Source: Marinomonas sp. IMCC 4694 (lineage in GTDB: Bacteria > Pseudomonadota > Gammaproteobacteria > Pseudomonadales > Marinomonadaceae). From it: 64,000 nt of DNA. The first letter of the stretch is position 1. Each line of letters begins with the position of its first letter. The stretch spans positions 868,001 through 932,000 of the forward strand of contig NZ_VSRV01000001.1 in NCBI RefSeq assembly GCF_008122525.1, read 5' to 3'. Made by a program: the position numbers and the translations under genes. Shown here piece by piece: positions 44,150 to 52,427 of the stretch. The notes under the pieces were generated by a model that was given only the letters and a program-made list of their open reading frames with translations, searched no databases and was not told where the DNA came from.

Positions 44150-44833
44150 TTGAGTTCATCGTATCAGAAGCTGAGTCGGCGAATAGGGTACTTTTTCGCT
44201 GACCTTGGACTGCTTGAGCTGGCGCTAACGCACCGTAGTTTTGGTGGCAAAAATAATGAGCGCCTTGAGTTTCTTGGTGATTCAATCCTTAACTATGTGA
44301 TTGCGGAAGATTTATTTCACCGTTTTCCTAAGGCCAAAGAAGGTGAATTGAGTCGGCTGCGAGCCTCTTTGGTGAAGGGTGACACCTTGGCCGAACTGGC
44401 AAGAGAGTTTGAGCTTGGTGACTATCTTAAATTGGGGGCTGGCGAATTAAAAAGCGGTGGTTTTAGACGTGACTCTATCTTAGCGGATACGGTTGAGGGC
44501 ATTATTGGCGGCATGTATTTAGACGCTGGTATGGACGTTTGTCGTCAACATATCTTGGCGTGGTACAAAGAGCGTTTAGACGCAACGTCTTTAAAAATAG
44601 TGACCAAAGACGCCAAAACACGTCTTCAAGAATATCTACAAGCTCGTAAGCATGCTTTGCCTCAATACGAAGTGGTGAACATTGTTGGCGAACCCCATGA
44701 TCAATTGTTCTATGTGCATTGCTTTATTGAATTGTGTGAAGAGGCGATTGAAGGCAAGGGCAACAGTCGCCGTATTGCTGAGCAAAACGCCGCGACGAAA
44801 GCCTTGAAAAAACTGGAAAAGAAACATGTCTGA
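44150..44833 (+). CDS. rnc: Ribonuclease III
   Basis: A 227-residue double-strand-specific RNase that processes rRNA and some mRNAs. The catalytic signature NERLEFLGDSILNYVI is at about 38-53, and a C-terminal dsRNA-binding domain (about 155-225) ends RRIAEQNAATKALKKLEK. The start is TTG 44150 with GGAG five bases upstream. It overlaps era by eight bases, so the two are coupled. Confidence 0.97.
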   Translation: MSSSYQKLSRRIGYFFADLGLLELALTHRSFGGKNNERLEFLGDSILNYVIAEDLFHRFPKAKEGELSRLRASLVKGDTLAELAREFELGDYLKLGAGELKSGGFRRDSILADTVEGIIGGMYLDAGMDVCRQHILAWYKERLDATSLKIVTKDAKTRLQEYLQARKHALPQYEVVNIVGEPHDQLFYVHCFIELCEEAIEGKGNSRRIAEQNAATKALKKLEKKHV

Positions 44834-45734
44834 CGTTGAAGTTGAAGTAACGCACTGTGGTTATATCGCCATAGTTGGGCGCCCTAATGTGGGTAAATCT
44901 ACCCTGTTGAATCATATATTGGGTCAAAAACTGTCGATTACTTCCCGTAAGCCGCAAACCACTCGCGATCAGATTTTGGGTGTGAAAACCGAAGGTCATG
45001 TGCAGGCAATCTACGTTGATACTCCTGGATTGCATTTGGGGGAAGCAAAAGCCATTAACCGTATCATGAATAAAACCGCGGCAGCGGCATTGAAAGATGT
45101 GGATTTGGTGTTGTTTGTCATTGATGCTGATCGCTGGACGGAAGAAGACGAATCTGTGTTGCAAAAAGTCAAGCAGGCTCGTTGTCCAGTGATTTTAGTG
45201 GTCAACAAAGTGGATCAACTGGATCAAAAAACCGACCTGTTGCCGCGTTTGGCGAATTTATCCGATCGCATGAACTTTGCTCAAATTGTCCCTATTTCGG
45301 CTTTGCGTAACAATAACCTAGATCGTTTAGAGCGTTTGGTCGAAAGCTACATGCCAGAAGGAACGCAGTTTTACCCTGAAGATCAGATTACCAATCGCAG
45401 TTCGCGTTTTTTAGCGGCTGAAATTGTGCGTGAAAAAATCACGCGTCAGCTAGGGCAGGAAGTGCCTTATGAAGTGGCGGTGCAAATTGAAGAGTTTGTT
45501 TACGAAGAGTCAGCGATTCACATAAGTGCGCTTATTCTGGTTGAACGTAATGGTCAAAAACGCATTATTATCGGCGAACGTGGCGATAAAATTAAGCTAA
45601 TTGGCAAAGAAGCGCGCATTGATATGGAAAACTTATTTCAACATAAGGTAATGCTTAATCTTTGGATCAAGGTTCGTTCGGGTTGGTCAGACGACGAGCG
45701 CGCGCTTGCGAGCTTAGGTTATCAGGAAGAGTAA
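44826..45734 (+). CDS. era: GTPase Era
   Basis: A 302-residue ribosome-assembly GTPase. G1 GRPNVGKSTL (18-27), G3 DTPGLH, and G4 NKVD, followed by a KH RNA-binding domain ending in the GERGDKIKLIGKEAR region. It acts on the 3' end of 16S rRNA. It overlaps rnc by eight bases and is followed by recO. Confidence 0.98.
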   Translation: MSDVEVEVTHCGYIAIVGRPNVGKSTLLNHILGQKLSITSRKPQTTRDQILGVKTEGHVQAIYVDTPGLHLGEAKAINRIMNKTAAAALKDVDLVLFVIDADRWTEEDESVLQKVKQARCPVILVVNKVDQLDQKTDLLPRLANLSDRMNFAQIVPISALRNNNLDRLERLVESYMPEGTQFYPEDQITNRSSRFLAAEIVREKITRQLGQEVPYEVAVQIEEFVYEESAIHISALILVERNGQKRIIIGERGDKIKLIGKEARIDMENLFQHKVMLNLWIKVRSGWSDDERALASLGYQEE

Positions 45735-45739
45735 GTCGA

Positions 45740-46474
45740 ATGCGCGTGTCGGCGTATGTGATCCACACTCGTCCTTTTCAAGACGGCAGGATCTTGCTTG
45801 ATCTATTGACTCAAGAGCAGGGTTTGATCCGAGGCGTGTGGCGGCTACCCAAAAAAGAGGCTCGGGTCATACCTGGGCCTTTTTTGTGTTATGACGCTGA
45901 GCTTACGGGTCGCGGTGACTTAAAAACCATAAAGAGTTTAGAGTCGATCAAGACGTCTTTTTCATTAGAGGGGCTGCCTTTGTATGCGGCCTTGTATGTG
46001 CACGAATTGCTAGAGAAATTATTGCCGCTGAATCTGCCTTTGCCCGATATGTTTATCTTGTACCAATGGTTGATCCGCAGTTTGCACTCTGGTGCGCCTA
46101 TTGCGCCTCTGTTACGACGTTTTGAAGTCGGGCTGTTTGCTGAGTTGGGTGTGGGTATTAATATGGTGTCGACGGGGCGAGGTGAGTTAATCGATTCGCG
46201 TCAGCTGTATCAGTTTCATTACAAGTTTGGTTTGCGCCCGTATCATGGAGAAACGCCAAAGCAATTGCCCATGCTGTTTGTCGAGGGGCAAGTTGCTATG
46301 AATTATCACTCAGGGCAGTGGACCAATAAGCAGGTGTTGAGTTTAGCTAAAGAATTGCATCGACACTGGTTAGATAGCCTGTTGAATGGCAAACCTGTGG
46401 TGGCCAGGCGTTTATTGCCGAAGTCGCCTTTTCAGGGTGAGCGGCATTTGGGTGTGCCTATTTTTCGGGCCTAA
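45740..46474 (+). CDS. recO: DNA repair protein RecO
   Basis: A 244-residue RecO: an N-terminal OB fold (MRVSAYVIHTRPFQDGRILL, YDAELTGRGDLKTIKSLE) and a helical C-terminal domain. It loads RecA with RecR at gaps. ATG 45740 is used; GGAAGAG overlaps the end of era just upstream. In many relatives pdxJ follows recO; here acpS comes directly, 35 bases on. Confidence 0.94.
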   Translation: MRVSAYVIHTRPFQDGRILLDLLTQEQGLIRGVWRLPKKEARVIPGPFLCYDAELTGRGDLKTIKSLESIKTSFSLEGLPLYAALYVHELLEKLLPLNLPLPDMFILYQWLIRSLHSGAPIAPLLRRFEVGLFAELGVGINMVSTGRGELIDSRQLYQFHYKFGLRPYHGETPKQLPMLFVEGQVAMNYHSGQWTNKQVLSLAKELHRHWLDSLLNGKPVVARRLLPKSPFQGERHLGVPIFRA

Positions 46475-46509
46475 TGTAGCGTCATATTGACAGTTTATAA
46501 GGGGGATAT

Positions 46510-46896
46510 GTGATTATCGGTATTGGTACAGATTTGGTGGATATTGCTCGAATTGCACAGTCTGTTGCGCGTCTAGGAGAGCGCTTTATTGACCGAATTC
46601 TGACACCGGAAGAAAAATCTCATTGGTTAGCTATCCGTAATCTCGACAAGGCGAATGCATTTGTGGCCAAGCGCTTTGCAGCAAAAGAAGCCGCAGTGAA
46701 AGCGCTGGGGACTGGTATTGCTTCGGGTGTGAGCTTTCAGCATTTTACGGTCAGTAATTTACCCAGTGGACAACCGATATTAACGGTTGATTCGAGTGTT
46801 CATGAGCGCTTTGATTTTCCTGTTGCTTGGCACTTGAGTCTAACGGATGAAAAGGCCTACGCTCAGGCGTTTGTTGTACTCGAATCGAACGGCTGA
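46510..46896 (+). CDS. acpS: Holo-[acyl-carrier-protein] synthase
   Basis: A 128-residue AcpS that transfers 4'-phosphopantetheine from CoA to acyl carrier protein. The metal-binding GIGTDLVDIARI (4-15) and FAAKEAAVKALG motifs are intact. GTG 46510 is the start, just after GGGGGA. Its last 34 bases overlap the 3' end of barA on the opposite strand. Confidence 0.96.
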   Translation: MIIGIGTDLVDIARIAQSVARLGERFIDRILTPEEKSHWLAIRNLDKANAFVAKRFAAKEAAVKALGTGIASGVSFQHFTVSNLPSGQPILTVDSSVHERFDFPVAWHLSLTDEKAYAQAFVVLESNG

Positions 46897-49682
46897 TCCC
46901 AAGGAATGAGCAGGCGATGGTCGAGCAGTTCTTCTATCGCCTCGATGAAGTCCTCAGCGACCCCTTCTGCGTTTTCAAGCCCTAATTCTTTTAAATGGGT
47001 TTCTAAAAAACCAGCGTGGCGCGCTATGTTAACCGTACCTGTGTATTTAGAAGCGCCGTGGATTCGGTGTACGACCTCGATGAGTTTCTTGGTATCTTGG
47101 TGTTCTAAATGATGCTGAATGAGCTTTTTTTCATCGTCTAAGGAATCCGCTAGCATATCAAACATGTCTTTTGCTATGTCGGTTTTGCCATCAACAATTG
47201 CCAACGCCTTTTCTAAGTCAAAAATACCCATTAATTTGGCATCGATCTGATCTTGCAGTGTTTCGGTGGTAGAGCACCAGGTGTCTATGGTGTTCAGAAG
47301 AAGCTCCTCATCAATGGGTTTGGTTAGGTAGGCGTTCATGCCACTGGACAGCATTTGTTGTTGTTCAGACGCTAAAGCATGAGCGGTCAGGGCAATGATG
47401 GGCGTGTTCGTGTAGTGTGCTAATTGGCGTATGTGTTGTGTGGTTTCCATGCCATCCATTTCGGGCATTTGAATGTCCATAAAAATAAGATCATACGTGG
47501 TGTGTTCTGCCATTGCGATGGCTTGTTTACCACTGTAGGCCAATGAGATGTTTACTCCAATAGGAAGCAGCCAATGGTTGATGAGCTGCAAATTAATCGG
47601 GGAATCGTCAACGGCTAAAATATTGAGCCCTTTAAGTTTATCATGCAATGCATTGATTGGCTGCGATGCTTTACTGTGAGGCTGCCCGGGCGTCTCGTTT
47701 AGACGTTGCAGAGCATTATAAAGCCGGTCTTGCCCAATTGGCTTGAGTAGAATGTCGCTGCAGAGGCTTTTTAGGTCTTGATAGTGCGCTATTTGCCCAG
47801 GGGGTTGAATCATTACTATGCACGGGATTGAAAATTGTTGGGTTGAATAGGTGATTAATTCGCGTGCTTCCGCCACGCTTTTTGCGTCGGGCATCACGCT
47901 TAATAAAATGCAGTCAATGCGGTTTTTTGGAGTATTCATCTGCGCAACAACGTGTTCTAAATCGGAACCGCTGCTGCAGCCAACGCCTATGCTTTGTAGG
48001 TAGCTATTTAGGTAGCTTTTGTAAGTGGGGCTGGGTTCAAGTAAGACGACTTGAATATTGAGTGCGTCTTTATGAGGGCTTTGTTTATTCGACGTTTTTA
48101 GGGTGATGGTGAAGCGAAACGTAGAGCCAATACTGGGGTCGCTGCTCACCTCAATTTTCCCTCGCATCTGTTCGACCAATTTTTTAGTGATGACCAACCC
48201 CAGCCCAGTTCCACCAAATTGTCTGGTGGTGCTGGTATCAACCTGGGAAAAGGGTTTAAAAAGACGGTTTATTTTATGCTCAGGTATGCCAATTCCGGTG
48301 TCGATAATTTGGAAAGATAGGGTGACGTCTTGGTTTTTGTGTGAGGCAATCGAGACTTTGGTTCGTACCGAGCCTTGATGTGTAAATTTAATCGCATTAC
48401 CAATCAAATTGGTCAGTATCTGTCGCACTCGCGTGCCGTCACCAATAAACCATTCTGGTATGTTTTGGCTGTATTCCGGTACAAGGTCGATTTTTTTTTC
48501 TTTGGTCAGTAAGTTGATGCTGAGAATTTGGTACACATCGTCGATGAGCGCCTTTAAATTGAAATGATTGCTTTCTAAGCTTAGCTTGCCAGCTTCTATT
48601 TTAGAAAAGTCCAATATGTCGCCAATGATGGTCAGAAGGCTGTTGGTTGACTGCTCTATGGTATCGACATACAGCCGTTGCTGTGTATCGGTAATGTCTT
48701 TCTGTAAGGTTTTTGTGTAGCCCAAAATGGCATTGAGTGGCGTTCGGACCTCGTGGCTAATATTGGCCAGAAATTGCGATTTTAAACGGTTGGATTCCAT
48801 GGCTTCACGGTTAGCAATGTGCAACTGGGCGCTTTTCTCTTCCATACTGTCCATGCTGCGACGAATGTCTTCGGTCGATTGTTCTATACCGGCAATAAGC
48901 TCTTCATTATGGTGTTCCAGGCGCTCGGTAAGGTCGAGTAAATCTTTTTGAAGGGTTGCGTATTCGGGGGGGAGCTTTATTAGTTTTGCGGCGGAAAAGT
49001 GGCCTTTGACCAGTTTGGTAATGGCGTTTGCCAAACGGTCTACTGGTTGGGTGAGCGTTTTGGCGATGCGTAACGCGCTTAATACAATCGCTAGGTTAAA
49101 CAGCAGTAAAATAAAGACTGTGAGAGCGGCGTACTGATATTTTTCTATTTGAATGCCCGATTTGTTGGTTTCTATCTTTACCCAGCCGATGAGGCTGCGC
49201 TGGTCAATTGGGTTAAACAGGTCGGCTTGCGTTTTAAAGACGCTGTCAGGGGCGTTACTGGTGTAGTAAATGGCGCTCATGGAGTCTAAATAAGTGGGGT
49301 ATTCTTTGACGTAGGCGTCTTCCGAGAAGAGAGTGGCTTGTGAGTCGTTGCTTTGTGAAGGGGCTTTGCCTAACTCAGCAATCATTTTTTGTTCGCTATT
49401 AAACAGTCGGACGCTACTGATGTCTTGATTATTAAGGGCGTTTTGCAAGATACGGTACATCATATTTTGATCAGAAAAGACAATGGCGTATTCGCTGGTG
49501 GTAGCGACTTGCTCAGTAATGTGAGAGGTACGTTCGTATAGATGACGGTTTAAATCATGAAAACGTGTGCTGATAAGAAGTGCACCAGCCAGTAATGACA
49601 CCATAAACACAGGCGCAAAGAGTGCCCAGAAAAGCGTATTGCTCAAATGAGCGGTTAATAAGCGAGCAAAAGGAAGCTTCAT
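46863..49682 (-). CDS. barA: Hybrid sensor histidine kinase BarA/GacS
   Basis: A 939-residue hybrid kinase. Helices at about 16-37 and 184-204 flank a periplasmic sensor, then come HAMP, a histidine kinase core with His310 in NISHEVRTPL, an ATPase domain, a degenerate receiver-like stretch, a true receiver with Asp736 in IFMDIQMPEMDG, and an Hpt domain with His872 in VVHRIHGAS. This is the BarA/GacS layout that feeds the UvrY/GacA response regulator and the CsrA/RsmA system. It overlaps acpS tail to tail. A small lipoprotein gene lies just upstream on the same strand. Confidence 0.95.
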   Translation of the reverse strand: MKLPFARLLTAHLSNTLFWALFAPVFMVSLLAGALLISTRFHDLNRHLYERTSHITEQVATTSEYAIVFSDQNMMYRILQNALNNQDISSVRLFNSEQKMIAELGKAPSQSNDSQATLFSEDAYVKEYPTYLDSMSAIYYTSNAPDSVFKTQADLFNPIDQRSLIGWVKIETNKSGIQIEKYQYAALTVFILLLFNLAIVLSALRIAKTLTQPVDRLANAITKLVKGHFSAAKLIKLPPEYATLQKDLLDLTERLEHHNEELIAGIEQSTEDIRRSMDSMEEKSAQLHIANREAMESNRLKSQFLANISHEVRTPLNAILGYTKTLQKDITDTQQRLYVDTIEQSTNSLLTIIGDILDFSKIEAGKLSLESNHFNLKALIDDVYQILSINLLTKEKKIDLVPEYSQNIPEWFIGDGTRVRQILTNLIGNAIKFTHQGSVRTKVSIASHKNQDVTLSFQIIDTGIGIPEHKINRLFKPFSQVDTSTTRQFGGTGLGLVITKKLVEQMRGKIEVSSDPSIGSTFRFTITLKTSNKQSPHKDALNIQVVLLEPSPTYKSYLNSYLQSIGVGCSSGSDLEHVVAQMNTPKNRIDCILLSVMPDAKSVAEARELITYSTQQFSIPCIVMIQPPGQIAHYQDLKSLCSDILLKPIGQDRLYNALQRLNETPGQPHSKASQPINALHDKLKGLNILAVDDSPINLQLINHWLLPIGVNISLAYSGKQAIAMAEHTTYDLIFMDIQMPEMDGMETTQHIRQLAHYTNTPIIALTAHALASEQQQMLSSGMNAYLTKPIDEELLLNTIDTWCSTTETLQDQIDAKLMGIFDLEKALAIVDGKTDIAKDMFDMLADSLDDEKKLIQHHLEHQDTKKLIEVVHRIHGASKYTGTVNIARHAGFLETHLKELGLENAEGVAEDFIEAIEELLDHRLLIPWDQPFDSSTTNA

Positions 49683-49721
49683 AAAATTATATGTTAGTTC
49701 TATAAGGGGTTAAAAAATCCG

Positions 49722-49946
49722 TTAATAGCAAGCTAAGCTGCCTAAGTTTTTTCGGCGCTGACATTCGTGTTCATAATGGTCGCACATTTGTTTTTCACGA
49801 TTGGATGGGTTGACAATATAGGCACATGCCCGCCACTCTTTTCTCAACTCGGCGGGGTGTAATCCGCTCAGATCCGCTGTGGGTTGTTCGCAGCTAGTCA
49901 CCATCCGTAATAACAGTAGTAGCGTGGAAAAACGTAGGATGAACAT
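49722..49946 (-). CDS. Small putative lipoprotein upstream of barA
   Basis: A 74-residue protein with a hydrophobic N-terminus (LRFSTLLLLLRMVTSC) ending in a lipobox-like VTSC, so Cys19 would be lipidated. The mature part is polar and has four further cysteines, as if disulfide-bonded in the periplasm. The family is not recognised. It is transcribed toward barA with a 39-base gap, so it may be cotranscribed with it. Its short length leaves some doubt. Confidence 0.6.
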   Translation of the reverse strand: MFILRFSTLLLLLRMVTSCEQPTADLSGLHPAELRKEWRACAYIVNPSNREKQMCDHYEHECQRRKNLGSLACY

Positions 49947-50082
49947 ATCTATTACCCTAGAATGCGCAATTTAACCTAAGTTTATAACGCTTTCTTATTG
50001 TACTGTTTGGTCTAAGTGTTCTTAAATAGACGTAATCTATTAAGTGTCATTCCCTAAGTCATTAATGTCAACGAAGTTTTTT

Positions 50083-50976
50083 ATGATCCAATACCCGAGT
50101 ATCGAGTCCCTTATTGGGCAAACCCCATTGGTTCGCTTGCAGCGAATCAATCCTAACCCAAACAATACTATTTTGTTAAAGCTTGAAGGTCAGAATCCTG
50201 CGGGTTCAGTGAAAGATCGCCCTGCATTAAACATGATCGTTCAAGCAGAATTGCGCGGTGATATAAAGCCCGGTGATAGTTTGATTGAAGCGACCAGTGG
50301 CAATACGGGCATTGCGTTGGCTATGGCTGCTGCCATTAAAGGCTACAAAATGCATTTGATTATGCCGGATAACATGAGCCAAGAACGCAAATCAGCGATG
50401 TCGGCGTATGGGGCTATTTTGCATTTAGTCACCAAAGAACAAGGTATGGAAAGAGCGCGTGATCTGGCTCAAGAAATGCAAGCTCAGGGTGTCGGCATTG
50501 TTTTAAACCAGTTTGCCAATCAAGATAATCCCAACGCGCATTATGTGTCTACAGGGCCGGAGATTTGGCAGCAAACCCAAGGAACCGTCACGCACTTTGT
50601 GAGCTCAATGGGCACAACGGGTACTATTATGGGGGTGTCTCATTATCTTAAAGAACAAAATAATGACATTCAAATCATTGGCCTACAACCTCAAGATGGG
50701 GCCAGTATTCCTGGCATACGTCGTTGGCCAAAAGCGTATTTGCCTTCTATTTTCGATGCGGCTCGTGTTGATCATGTAATGGATGTCTCACAGCACGACG
50801 CGGAAGTGACCATGCGTCGTCTTGCAAAAGAAGAAGGTATTTTTTGTGGTGTGTCTTCTGGCGGCTCAGTTGCAACGGCGATGGCTTTATCCAAAACACT
50901 TAATAACGCGGTTATCGTGGCGATCGTGTGTGATCGAGGTGATCGTTATTTGTCGACGGGTGTTTTCGATGCTTAA
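50083..50976 (+). CDS. cysM: Cysteine synthase B (O-acetylserine sulfhydrylase B)
   Basis: A 297-residue PLP enzyme that makes cysteine, or S-sulfocysteine from thiosulfate. The PLP lysine is in NPAGSVKDRPA, with EATSGNTGIALAMAAAIKGY following. MPDNMSQERK and GIRRWPKAYLP mark CysM rather than CysK. ATG 50083 yields the usual MIQYPSIESLIGQTPL start; earlier in-frame GTG 50044 and ATG 50065 would add unlike residues. It is the first of the cysM-rlmD-relA-mazG row also known from Pseudomonas. Confidence 0.95.
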   Translation: MIQYPSIESLIGQTPLVRLQRINPNPNNTILLKLEGQNPAGSVKDRPALNMIVQAELRGDIKPGDSLIEATSGNTGIALAMAAAIKGYKMHLIMPDNMSQERKSAMSAYGAILHLVTKEQGMERARDLAQEMQAQGVGIVLNQFANQDNPNAHYVSTGPEIWQQTQGTVTHFVSSMGTTGTIMGVSHYLKEQNNDIQIIGLQPQDGASIPGIRRWPKAYLPSIFDAARVDHVMDVSQHDAEVTMRRLAKEEGIFCGVSSGGSVATAMALSKTLNNAVIVAIVCDRGDRYLSTGVFDA

Positions 50977-51079
50977 AGGGCGAATCACGTATTAAGCGCC
51001 GCTTTCGTTTCCCGTTCGCTAAACAGATGCGATAGAATAGCAGCGCGTTTATCCTATACTCTGGAAAAGAGAGCCTCTT

Positions 51080-52411
51080 TTGAGAAGAAGAACCCCCCCG
51101 CGTCGAACCGCCAAACCTCAGCCGATAGGTCCTGTCCAGACTTATCAGGTGGATGGTTTAACTCATGAAGCAAAAGGTGTTGCACGTTTGCAAGGTAAAG
51201 TCACTTTTATAGAAGGGGCTTTGCCTGGTGAAACGGTGAATGCCCAAGTTACCAAAGCGGGGCGTCGGTTTGATGAAGCCATGCTCGTCAGCCTCATAGA
51301 ACCTAGCGTCCATCGAATTTCCCCTTCCTGTGAACATTTTTCAGTGTGCGGTGGTTGCCGTTTTCAGCACTTGGCCGGCGACCAGCAGTTGGCAGCGAAA
51401 TCTGCTTGGCTGCAGGGGCAGTTTCGTAACCTCCTACGTCATCAAACCATAGAGGTGCTGTCCGATGCGTCCACTGGATATCGTCGTCGCGCACGTATTG
51501 CGATTGATGTTGTCAAAGGCCATGCTGTGATGGGGTTTCGAGGCAAAGCCTCGAGTGACATTGTGCCCATTGAACGTTGCGTGGTCTTGACCGAGTCCTT
51601 GCAAGGTGCTTTTGTATCATTAAAAGCCAATATGATGGGTAATGCGTTGGCGCCGTCTGTTGGGCACATCGAGTTATTGGAAGACAGTAAAGGTGTCTCC
51701 GTGGTGTTTCGTTTAACGACGGACATCTCAGAGAGGCTTGAAAACGATTGGCAAGAATGGGCTGATGGTGCTGGTATTATCATCTATTGGCAAGCACCAA
51801 AATCGAGCAAGGCTGACGTGGCTCTTGAAAAAATGCGCTACTATGATTTGGGTGAGTTAAGATTGCATTTTCATCCGCAAGATTTTATTCAAGTAAATGC
51901 CGCAATGAACAAAAAGATGGTAGCGCAAGCCATCGACTGGTTAAATCTTACCCGCCATGATGTGGTATTAGACTTGTTTTGTGGTGTGGGTAATTTTACT
52001 TTGCCACTCGCTCAGCACGTCAAATCGGTCATTGGTGTGGAAGTGCAAGACACCATGGTGCAAGCTGCAAAAGAGAATGCGCGTGTTAATAACATCGACA
52101 ATGCCTCTTTTTTGGCGGCCGATTTAACTCAAGCGGATGCGATAACGACCAGCGCGAATGCGTTATTGCGTGCTGGTGTGACGAAAATACTGCTTGATCC
52201 CCCCCGCGCTGGCGCACTTGAATTTTTAGATAGCATAATAAAAATAGCGCCGACGCAAATATTGTATGTTTCTTGCAATGCTTCTACGTTAGCGAGGGAT
52301 GCCGACTATTTGGTCGCAAAGGGATACCATGTGACACGCATCGGCTTGATGGATATGTTTCCTCAAACATCCCATGTAGAAAGCATGATGTTGTTGCAAA
52401 AAAAGAAGTAA
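51080..52411 (+). CDS. rlmD: 23S rRNA (uracil-1939-C5)-methyltransferase
   Basis: A 443-residue RlmD/RumA. It has an Arg-rich start, a TRAM domain (VDGLTHEAKGVARLQGKVTF), an iron-sulfur site including CEHFSVCGGCRFQH, the SAM motif LDLFCGVGNFTLPLA, and the catalytic YVSCNASTLARD cysteine. It methylates U1939 of 23S rRNA. The start is TTG 51080. It runs into relA with a short gap. Confidence 0.96.
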   Translation: MRRRTPPRRTAKPQPIGPVQTYQVDGLTHEAKGVARLQGKVTFIEGALPGETVNAQVTKAGRRFDEAMLVSLIEPSVHRISPSCEHFSVCGGCRFQHLAGDQQLAAKSAWLQGQFRNLLRHQTIEVLSDASTGYRRRARIAIDVVKGHAVMGFRGKASSDIVPIERCVVLTESLQGAFVSLKANMMGNALAPSVGHIELLEDSKGVSVVFRLTTDISERLENDWQEWADGAGIIIYWQAPKSSKADVALEKMRYYDLGELRLHFHPQDFIQVNAAMNKKMVAQAIDWLNLTRHDVVLDLFCGVGNFTLPLAQHVKSVIGVEVQDTMVQAAKENARVNNIDNASFLAADLTQADAITTSANALLRAGVTKILLDPPRAGALEFLDSIIKIAPTQILYVSCNASTLARDADYLVAKGYHVTRIGLMDMFPQTSHVESMMLLQKKK

Positions 52412-52427
52412 ATTGAAGGGAGGATGC

